Positions 54,528 through 64,000 of a DNA stretch of 64,000 nt are shown one piece after another. The stretch is taken from NCBI GenBank assembly GCA_947568835.1, contig OX387603.1, positions 24,824,651 through 24,888,650 of the forward strand, read 5' to 3'. A model generated the notes under the pieces. It was not told the DNA's origin, searched no databases, and was given only the letters and a program-made list of their open reading frames with translations. Source of the DNA: Protonemura montana (taxonomy: Eukaryota > Arthropoda > Insecta > Plecoptera > Nemouridae). How positions within the stretch are numbered: position 1 is the first letter of the stretch; every line of letters begins with the position of its first letter. The position numbers were made by a program, and so were the translations under genes.

Positions 54528-57484
54528 GTCGCTCTGTTGAGTCGACACTCAACGGTTTGCTTTGGAACATCACGCGCGTTGCATCCAGCAAAACGCCTCT
54601 TGTTTTTTCAAAAAATGCAGCACCTTAGTCAGCCACCTCCTATTGTTCGTGTGTATATTTATATAAATGTGTAAATTAATGGTAATAAAATACCAATCAA
54701 ACCAATCGCCGAGTTGCTTTACTCTGTATACCCTGCGCTGTCCCCAGACCCAATCCAAGGCCCAACGCCTAACTCACAACACCACCGAGGCAGCGCCTGG
54801 CCTCGATGTGGATGTGGATGTGGCCTGGAAGCTGCTGTTAACTCAACGAAGCATAGAACCTGACACCGGGCCAGCCTGTCATTGGGGCACTATTTTCGAG
54901 TCCTCTAGGGAGGTTCAATGCATGACCTTAACACGCTGATGGTTCCTGAAAAAACAGTTTATGTCGAACGTTGGTTCTCCGACGGGACGGTTTCCCACAG
55001 GGTTCACAGTTTACCAAAGGGTTCACATTTTCCCGGTCACTTTGGAAGACGTTCGCGTCGCTTGGGATCGGCGCAAAGGCAGCCTGGAAAGCGCGCGATA
55101 GAGCCCTGCACCATGAGGAATAAAGCGCATTGTTGTCGACTGCAACAACAAATGCAGCACCGCATTTGAGCACACCCAAGCGTCCAAAAGAAAGCGCGAA
55201 TCTTGCGCTTCGGATGATCCAGTTAGTTCAATGAATTACCGCCGATCGCGCGCTTGATACGGAGCATATTTTTTAAACGCGAAAACGAGGCGACTCGTCA
55301 AACCACTTTCAGTTTCTGCGGCATCAAAATGGGGTATCGCCGTGGCGTTGGGTGAGGCAACACGAGCAATTATTGTTCGCGGTGCATTGGGAACCCGTCG
55401 GGGGAGCGAGCATCGCGTTGCGTCAGCCACGCCTGCGCCGGTGAGAGCATGCATATGGCGGCTGGTCGGGCTGAAATGCATTCGAGATATCAATTTCAAT
55501 CCGAGCTCACTTCGCAGCCGAACAGATAAATTATGAGTGATGTAAAAACAACTTTGGCGAAATGTAAATTGGCAGAGCGGTTGCGTAAGAAGGCAATTAA
55601 ATGATCGATAAACTGATTGGGATGGGATTTGCAGCAAAGAGTCTGGCTTTGACGAATTGGTGCGCTGCAAGTCACGTTGGGGGAGGAGAGCGCGATTAAG
55701 ACGTCTGCGTGCCAAAGAGAAAACTCCACTCCTCCCTGTCACGATGTGATCGCATTAAATGTGATTAAAATATGAGAGACGACCCCAGAAACACCGGCAA
55801 TGCAGACCTAGGCACTGCCTCGATCGTGTTATGCGAATTACCAACCCACGGGTCACGTAACCGACTTTTGATGCGAATGCTTATCGATGAAAGCCCTCGG
55901 TTAATCACCTTCTCCTAACAATTGCTAACTTAAGCCTTCAATATACAAATAAACTGAAAGTACTGGTTCATTGCGGCTACCACCTTTCCTCTAGAACCCA
56001 GCGCGCCCAAAGATAACAGTCCTCCACCAGCCTGCCAGCAGCCAGCGATGGCCCATCTGTCTACTAGGTGCCCACCTCCGCCTCGGGCCGGGTGCCCTCC
56101 TGATCGAGTCACCGCAAGCCCCCGGGGGGCGAGGTTGTGCAACGAAACTGGGCCAACGTGTGGCTCTATTGTATGCCGTTACGTTACCATACACCAACTC
56201 GACTGCATACATTATAATCATTAAACTTGGAACCGGTTCGCGAGGACGTAATAATGAGCCGTTGTAGGCCTGCACCGCGCGGACCCTGACCCTGATTCGG
56301 CGAGCACGCCAAACTCCTTTCACTCTCCGCCGCGGCGGGCGAGACGCGACGGCGGGAACAAGTCGGGACGCGGCAGGTGGCATAATCCTTCATCGTCGGA
56401 GACAACTGATGGATCCCCCGCCGCCAAAGTGGGAGGCCATTTTGGCCGAAAGGGTTACCGCTCGCCACATGATCGATGTTCTTTGTTGTAACACGCTATT
56501 TGCAAATGACCGCTTTCCCGCGGTCGGAAAATTCCTTTCCCTCCGCGAGGAAATTGGAAACAGCACTCGGGGGGGATTTGTGATGCAAATTTCGCTGCAC
56601 ACACGAGACAAAACGCGATGGTAATTCTACGCGAAACGCGGTGTAATTGACACGTTAATTCATGTCACCTAGCCGTCTAGTGGAAAGAAACGTTCCAATC
56701 GGCGATTTACATTTCAAATTTATTTTGATGTCTTGCTCAAGCCGTGACTCTCAACGTCACCGCGATAAATCTACAATCGCAAAGCAGCGCTCGATTGCAC
56801 GGTGTCGCAATCATTTCAATTCAATCAGATACGTTATAATACAGTTGAGAATACCTCTATTGGTACCGTATCGATTGGCAATCATTGATTGACATTCGCA
56901 TGATCATAATAAGACTCGGCAATATGGGTCAAATGCGGAGCACCTAACCTCTGGAGGTAATGACTCTACAACAGCCATCACACGAGATTAATATTTTCAT
57001 GATTTAACAACGCCAACAATGGGAGAGGTCGCGTTCGGGTCAAAGAGTTCGTCACGGCGCAAACGGTGCTGAAATTGACGTTTACCTTCGGTACGGTGAG
57101 GGCGCAGGCGATAAATCCGAATCCACTTCGAAGAATCGGCCCCAGGCCACCGTTCGTGGGAGCAATCCATGCGCCGACGATGTCACTTTATCACTACACA
57201 CATACAAAGGCACCGAGATCCTGTGTCAAGTAATCCAGGCAGTCACCCAAAGGGTCCTAGTGCGTGCTGTTGCGTGCAACGCAGTGCCATTGCAGTGTCG
57301 CTGTCCACTGCACGGGGCCATAGTACGCAATGTGACGTCGGAGATGATGAAGATGTTACCGACGCGCTCACTGACGTGTAACTACCCGCAGTGTGGGCAG
57401 AAAGAGACGAGCATCATCTGGGCCGAGATGAAGCAACGCGAATAAAAGGCTCGTCCTCACCGTGTGCTGCGATTTAGGGCGATT

Positions 57485-57505
57485 ATCATCATCATCATCA
57501 TCATC
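57485..57505. repeat. (ATC)n microsatellite
   Basis: Seven ATC units with no recognised SINE sequence next to them. Confidence 0.8.
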
Positions 57506-58517
57506 GTAATCGCAGACCAGTTTAAACGTGCAGAGATGCACTCTAATGAGTGACTCAGCGGCATCTCAGCGGCATAAAAAAAAACTTGTATCGCATTATT
57601 TTGACGAGAGTACGTCGAACGAATACTAAGTGCGCCCAGAGTTTTTGCCTCATTTTTATCGCGAGCCTTGATCTAGTTCTGTCTGCATGCTCTTTGCGCC
57701 GCTGCAGTTCTCGGGCCTATCTTCCAAATCGACAACTGGGTGATAACGGTCTGGTATGGGTCTTGACACAGTTTCACTCATTCACATAATGGATGCTAAT
57801 TATAGTTTTGAAAAACGTACATTTATTACTTTAATAGATCGTTAATCTACGCGGATGGGGAGGGGGGTAAACGCCATCTATCCTTGGGCTTGGATGAAGA
57901 GATTTGGCTATCTCGAGGACGCATGCCTAGACTTTTTTCGGTTCCCGAAACCGACACCGAGGGCCACCCTTGGGGGAGAATTCAATACAGGAAGGTGATG
58001 GCCATTCTCGTTTTAACATCATCGATGGCGCGCCCGCCCATGCATCGCTGGAGATCGTGATGCGAACAAGACCCAAGTTCTTCACCCTCCATACCAAAGG
58101 GTTGACGAGGAACTATCAATTCCAATGGGTGGAGAGAGAGATTAGTTTCCATTCATTGCTCTGTTCTTTCAGCCTGGACGTGGCTGCTGTTTCTGTGACA
58201 TGGTCTTGAGCGCTCGATTCGGGGAGCGCAAGCGGCGACCCAAACCTGTGTCTCCCTTTAGGCACCCGTGCTTCAACCACCGTGCTTGCACCACACGGCT
58301 GACGGCTAGCCACGCTGGACGCGCAGCTCGGCCTGGCGCAACGCAAACTGCTGCGCGTCCATGCATCGGACATATAAAGCCACGCGCACGCCCAACACTT
58401 GCCATTCGAGCGACCGGCTATCGGGCGAATTCGCTCTCTAATCGACCGACTTGAATTGAACTTTTCATTGCCTAGATGTGAAACGATAGCACAGGTACAT
58501 ACTATTTGATACAGTCT

Positions 58518-58541
58518 GGTAAAGGGTAAAGGGTAAAGGGT
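58518..58541. repeat. (GGGTAAA)3 short tandem repeat
   Basis: Three copies of a 7-bp unit in non-coding DNA. It is not the insect TTAGG telomere repeat. Confidence 0.75.
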
Positions 58542-59549
58542 GGTAATCTGATATAGCTCACGAAGATCTGGCTTGGCTAGGACTGTTCTGTCACCATGAT
58601 ATTTTACCGTTTTCCAAAGCTCTGTGGTTCGAGCCCCTGTGTAGCCATGCGTGCATGGACCGCCCCGCTGAAGCACGCGAATCACAAGCCTATCATGCCT
58701 TAGAATATCGAATTAATACACCTGTCATCCTTGCGTCGTGGCTAATTACCGCTAATTGCCAATTACACGAGCTCCTCGGCATTTTGCAAGACTCACGCGA
58801 CGAGGCAACTGCCGGTACAGCACGGTAACGAGACACTGTGGTGCTCCGACTCGCTCGTCTTCTGGAGTTATTGTTGTCATTCGAAACGCTCCGATTCCAC
58901 CCGAACACGTACACCTTGCCTCCAATTTGCGTCGACGCCGACAGATTAATGATATGATGATACAATCTTGCGACACGCGGGGGCGTCGACTTTCAAACGA
59001 CGAAGACGCTGTCACGGTAATGAGTGACTGTTGCCCGCACTGCACTCATTTGTGCCGCAAGCATACCATGCAGGATGCAGGATGTTCCTCTAGATCCATA
59101 AGGGCAGTTGGTTTTGGTAATGAAGAATGGTAAGTTCTTAAAAATATTCTCAATGTGTCAATTCTTAAAAAGCCGTGGGGCGTCCACGCTTTAATAAGCG
59201 GTTGCAGAGTAAGTCCATCATCGGATTTTTAGCTGGATGACAGTCGATACTGAGGATGACAGTCGATAATGAAGATGACGCTGAACCAACGAGGACCTCA
59301 ATATGGGTCTGTTTTTATGGATAGTTTCTGGTCATTCTAGGCAAGGGGCGTTGTTAGGTCTTCCCCATTACGCGTAGATATAATTCACATGTGGGGACAA
59401 TGCTTGAAGCTTTTGCAGAATGGACAAGTCCTCGTGAGGACTCCGATCGACGCGCAGAAGAGACCTTATGAGGTCCAGTTTACAAAGTCTGTACGATTAG
59501 ATCGTGTTGAGAGGTGTTGGACAGATTGAACTGGTTAGCAGGGTCCTAC

Positions 59550-59707
59550 CTTGATCGCCACGAGCCGCGCGGACCGATGTAGAACTGCTTGAGATGCCGC
59601 CACCGTCGCCGCACCATCAGCACTTGGTTGCGTTGCTGGTTGACCAGGTTGTTGTACCGGGAACTGTCTTCGGTCTGTCGCACCCGATACGCGCTGACCA
59701 CCTGCGC
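59550..59707 (-). CDS. Internal exon of a large gene, possibly neurobeachin/BEACH family (partial)
   Basis: A 158-bp exon with acceptor TTCCAG before 59707 and donor AAG|GTAGGA after 59550. It codes 52 residues starting A-Q-V-V-S-A-Y-R, with R-Y-N-N-L-V, R-R-R-W-R-H-L-K-Q-F and G-P-R-G-S-W. It enters in phase 0, fitting the exon at 61966-62115, and leaves with two extra bases. Evenly charged, non-repetitive protein and GC-rich codons set it apart from surrounding DNA. The W-x-x-x-K-x-F plus G-P-R-G-x-W pattern is reminiscent of the stretch before the PH-BEACH module in neurobeachin/LRBA/NBEAL-type vesicle-trafficking scaffolds. The exon call is firm; the family call is tentative. Confidence 0.7.
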
Positions 59708-61965
59708 CTGGAACCAAGTCATCGAACATTTCAGGCTACCGACAGGATTTGATCGAAGCCGGTATACGGGAACATGCACAGGTTTTCCGGGAATGTTTGT
59801 TAATCCAAGGGGATCAAGCCGTACTTGCAGGAGACTAGCAGGCAATCTTAACAGGGGGTGTGAAGGACTCTGGGGAGAATATACGGTATCGATATCGAGA
59901 TTGGTGTACATATAATAGAGTAGCCGTAGAGGAACTAATCACCGTTGCATTGTGCATTGTCTGCTGCGCTAGATGCGGCACCTCCACCTATAAGGGAACT
60001 CGACTCAATGACTGTAACAAGTGAGATGCCTTTTAAAAGCCTCAGGGACACTTAATCCTGAATGCAAGGCTAAAAAAAAGTTTTCCGAGCGCCAAGCGAA
60101 TTTTCCGCCTCGGATTAGCAAGGAAGGTCGGGAGCGCCAAGTGAAAAGCGAGGTGAGAAAGTGTCGCCGTCTGTCGGAGGATGCTTGCACTCCGTGGAAG
60201 TTGATTAAGAGAGTGAGCCGTCCTAGCGGGCCGCAACTAACCTATGAAAGTAGAACGCTCATCGCTAGCCGAAACAGCAGCGTACCTTGTTGTTGTTGCT
60301 CGACTAACGAATGGTCTTGAGATCAGAAGAGTTGGATTATCAGTTCCTAAGGCGGTCAATCAAGTTAATCAGAATATTATGATAATGGCCATAATCCAAA
60401 GAAACTCCCTGTCTAGTCGCGTGGCCGAATCAAAAACCGTGAATCGGGGCGAATGCTTAAGAAGCATGTAATTACAGTTACCAGGCCCACTCAATTGAAA
60501 AGCGCTAATTAATGTTGCATCCCAATTCGGTACGCGAAATGGTGGGGCAATCTGATGCCAGAAACTGGACGCGATTGTTGGACCACACCGACCGCGAAGG
60601 AATCGCAATGTGCGTGAAAATGACTCGTTTGATCCAAATTGGAAATTCCAATCGGCCATAAAAGTAAACACAGCCATGGAAGAAAGCTTTTCACCTCGAA
60701 AAGTGAGACCGTTTCATGTATGTTCTAGATCCGATCGAATCGAAATTGACGCCTTTTTTGGAAATGCAAGTCACTAATGGCTAATGAGAATTCTTTTTTG
60801 GGGAAATTTCTGACCAGCGCGCACGCCGACCAACACAATCACGTCTCTGTTTCTTCGAGGGAACCGATCTTGATAAAGCTAAATATAATGAGTGATTCAG
60901 CTTTCTTTCGAGGCGGGCACCCAAATTGTGATTAGCATGCGTTAGCCACGGTCGTCATTGCCCCGGTCAAAATGATTCGACAAGTTTATCATCGAATCGC
61001 ATGCTTGTGTACAAGTTGATCACAGTTGTCGATTGTACTTTTCTTCTTCGAAGACCTGCACTTCGCTCTCCACAGTTCATCGAAAGATGGCCCCAACAGC
61101 TAGAGCCGGAAAGACTTTCTGGGTAGACCAACTTGGCAAAGGGCTGTTGGTTAGGAGGGCGGCATCGTCCCAGCCTACTACACACCACGCTTCGGCATCG
61201 ACACGGTTGACACAGAGGTGACCATATACCAAGTCCACGGAGCGAACGTTCTTGGTAATTACACCACGACATAAGGGTACAGATACTATGCCATGTTTCT
61301 CGACTTGAGAAAGGAACAAATCTCGTTGGACTAAACGAATTAAGTTGGAGCTACATTGTGAAAGATCACGTCTTCTGCTCCAATTAAACGTTATTGAAGT
61401 CATGTTCAATAAAGTCTGGTCATTTTGCAAATTAAATTGAAGAGTGCAAAGTTATAGAGAAGGCAAAAGCTAAGGACGAGTCCGCACACATCTATAAAAC
61501 AATGGTGTTCGGTGTTTCAACCGCTCCTAGCTCGGATTTCATTGTCAAGCAAAAAGAGTCTCCGCCTGGCGATCGGTCGCGGCCAACGGACGCCTGCAAA
61601 AGTGAATGGCCGATGGTCTGCCGGAATTCGGTCGACGGCGTCGTCAAAAAACGCAGCGAATCAGGGAAAGTCCCTGCACGGCCAAGAGCAGCGCCGCAGA
61701 GCCGCGTAACCGAAACAAATTCCGTCACATTCCCAAATAAGTGGGCCAATTTTTCAACACACACTCGCTCACACAGAGTAACACATAAACAGCGCGGTCA
61801 GCATATCACTCTGTGCACGGCAAAGCATTCAAACCGAAACATGCTTCGTGGGCATTATACACCTGAAAAGAAAATGAACAAGAAAGAAAAGTAAAAGACG
61901 ACAAGAACACGACACGCGAATCGCGGTTCGCGTGTCTCGTTCGGACGTCGTCAACGATGTCGTAC
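59708..61965 (-). other. Putative 2.26-kb intron between the two exons
   Basis: It starts GTACG after 61966 and ends TTCCAG before 59707. No coding exon was recognised inside it. Confidence 0.6.
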
Positions 61966-62115
61966 CTGGAAACGCAGCTTGCTTTCGCCCACTTCGCGGT
62001 TCCGTCGGTGGACGGCCGTCTTCGAGCTCTCGTAGCACTCGGCCCAGAAGATGTTCATCGCCTCGGTCAGCTGGTTGGTCAGCGCCGTGAGGTAGGCGTC
62101 GTGCAGCGGCCGCAC
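61966..62115 (-). CDS. Internal exon of a large gene, possibly neurobeachin/BEACH family (partial)
   Basis: A 150-bp (50-codon) exon with acceptor TGTTGCAG before 62115 and donor CCAG|GTACG after 61966, phase 0 at both ends. It codes V-R-P-L-H-D-A-Y-L-T onward, then N-I-F-W-A-E-C-Y-E-S-S, H-R-R-N-R-E-V-G-E-S-K and L-R-F-Q. This is a helical, charged, non-repetitive sequence that reads on into the next exon (R-F-Q|A-Q-V-V). It is probably the same gene as 59550-59707; the remaining exons lie outside what I can recognise. Other large scaffold families are possible. Confidence 0.72.
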
Positions 62116-62119
62116 CTGC

Positions 62120-64000
62120 AACACACGGGGGCCGCCGTCGTCAGGAAGCGAAATACCGAGATACAATGAGTCAGAAACGGCAATGACCACGAAACAGTTA
62201 CGAGAAGGTCGCTACATTACGGGCATCGATAGTAAGGGGTTCATATCGATTGCAAAGCATGCGGCACGAATGTCAGGAATTGATATACAAAATACAATGC
62301 AGCAAAACATGAAGCCTCAACGCCATGGGGTCTCATTATTGATTGGAGACCAATGACAGGAAACCAATCGACGGTGCCTGCCGTATGAAGGCGTTTCTCC
62401 ACACTTAGTCGCGATTTGCGGACAAAACGCAGTTTGCAAACATCGGAAGCAGGACGTGTCAATCGAGATCTCCTTCCGTCGAATGCTACTCTCGATCGAT
62501 ATCTGTGCGACATCCCGAGGAAGCGTCATTTCACAACTTTCGTCCGATTCCCGCCGTGGACGTTAATATTTTTGCCAATTTCCACAACTGGCGCCTCGCG
62601 CGTTTTGGGTGCCGTGTCGACGGTCACAATTTCAATTCGCAAGCGCAGACTGGCGCGGTATATAAACACCGTTGCAATAAAACCATGCGTGGTCTGCAAG
62701 GATCCTTAGGGCATCCATCGAGATATTGACATCTGGCACATAAGCAATAGAAGCTGTGCATAAACTGCACCAAAATGCAGTCAGTAGCTTTAGTTTTTAG
62801 GTATTCATGAACTAACTAAGGCTCTATTTAGCATTTTCTCACCGCTTAGTTTAAGTATTTGTTACAACAATTTCCATAGCGACTTCCAATCACTTGCAGT
62901 GAAATTCAGATGATTTTGTCAGTTAGAACTCATAAATGAAGAATTTGGCAAAACCGGGTGTCAAGTGCATTTAAGGTGTCCATAAGTGTCCGTAGGTCAA
63001 AATCGCGGGCTTCAGCGTTAGGCCCGGCACCGCCACGACGCCGAAAGCGCCGCGACGCCCGTCCAATTAGCCAAAGCCACGCGCACGGCACCGCGTCGCG
63101 CTCCGACGAGCACGCGCGCCACGCCGCGATGCGTCGGCTAATTGTATTTAAAATAAATCACGTGTGTGTGTTAGTGTTGTAATTGTAAATCAGATATCGA
63201 TGTCATGTTGCTCATTTTATAAATCGCTAAATTACAAGTTTGATCTAAAAAAGAAACGAATTACCAATTGGAAACTTGATTTAGAACTTTTCGAGAACAT
63301 TTTCAAGCACATACAAAACTTTCTTTTCTGTTAAAACACACTATACGCTATCAGCGTTCCGGTGAACTCTGGCAGCGAGCGTTGGTTCCTGGATTTGCTT
63401 GCAAGCTCGACACGTCATTCAGCGGAATCCCAGTAGATGGATTGAAGCAATGAGGAGCTGTCAAGTTGTAAACAAGCCGGTCCCCGTTCACTTCCCAAGA
63501 CATGAGTGGTCATCGCATTAGCGGATTGCATGCAAGCGACGCATCATTTCAATCCTCCACTCGGACGACCTTATTCGAGGAATGCGTCAGAACAGTATAA
63601 TATGTAAATCATCTTCTCTAGAACTGAAAGAATGCTGAGCGTTTAGAGTAGCATATAACAGGCATAGAATGCGCGGAATCTGTGTTGGGCCTCACACCTA
63701 TGGCCTTCAACAATCGCACCTGGCTAGCAACTGTAAACAGCGAGAAAACAGCATTCGATTGGATTTTCTTCGGCGCTTAACGACAAGTGCACGCGGTGCA
63801 AGTTTTTGCGGCCGTTTGTCACAGAAGCAGCTCGGTATTGATGTCGACGGAGGCGATAATCATTCGGCAAAGAGGCTAATCGTCTCGGCTAAACTATTTT
63901 GCATTCGCCGGGACATCGGACTGATTGGTCGCGCTGCAAACAGATTTCATTTCCCAGCTCCCGAGATGCACGGAAATCGATTGGGCATGCGTTGTTTCCC
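62120..64000. other. No gene recognised; CpG-dense patch at 63010-63130
   Basis: Presumably upstream intron of the partial gene. The patch at about 63010-63130 is strongly CpG-rich against an AT-rich background. An isolated TATATAAA at 62659-62666 (plus) has no matching initiator or M-x-x-K exon after it. Confidence 0.4.

Larger units (their letters stand above)
54700..59540. other. Intergenic or intronic, no exon recognised
   Basis: May be part of the gene carrying the two exons at 59550 and 61966, but I find no further exon. It contains GATGTG repeats at about 54805-54822, an (ATC)n run at about 57485-57505 and three GGGTAAA units at about 58518-58541. Confidence 0.45.

Noticed and set aside
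62659-62666. Isolated TATATAAA on the plus strand
   Set aside because: No initiator at the right distance and no short first exon with a GT donor; the following ATG does not lead to a recognisable protein.

Overview
This window is nuclear DNA from an arthropod, most likely a winged insect. The order cannot be told from the sequence. The evidence is a dense array of RR-2 (Rebers-Riddiford, chitin-binding) cuticular protein genes with spliceosomal introns, TATA plus arthropod-type initiator promoters and AATAAA poly(A) signals. GC-rich coding exons sit in AT-richer intergenic DNA.

Layout: fifteen intact two-exon cuticular protein genes, labelled here CPR-1 to CPR-15 (labels are mine), lie between about 0.3 and 54.7 kb. 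In order the strands are: CPR-1, -2, -3, -4 minus; CPR-5 plus; CPR-6, -7 minus; CPR-8, -9, -10 plus; CPR-11 minus; CPR-12, -13, -14, -15 plus. Every gene has a first coding exon of only 9 or 12 nt (M-F-K, or M-x-x-K), then a phase-0 intron of about 0.2-0.65 kb inside the signal peptide, then one exon holding the rest of the protein. CPR-4/5 and CPR-11/12 are head-to-head pairs. CPR-1 and CPR-2 lie in a direct tandem duplication with a period of about 3.4 kb and encode the same protein.

Spaces between genes: these hold three copies of a 5S rRNA-headed SINE (SINE3 type; about 18.4, 30.8 and 36.5 kb), two with visible target-site duplications, plus several simple repeats. A stretch of about 10 kb (18-28 kb) has no recognisable gene. 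On the right, two minus-strand exons (59550-59707 and 61966-62115) with matching phase-0 junctions belong to an unrelated large gene, perhaps of the neurobeachin/BEACH family.

How the genes work together: all fifteen products are predicted secreted structural proteins of the exo/endocuticle. Each has a signal peptide, Ala/Pro/Tyr/Val-rich low-complexity arms and one RR-2 chitin-binding domain. The shared promoter design suggests co-regulated bursts of expression during moulting. Long tracts of near-identity at silent sites between non-adjacent copies (CPR-10/13, CPR-12/15, CPR-5/11) point to ongoing gene conversion in the array.
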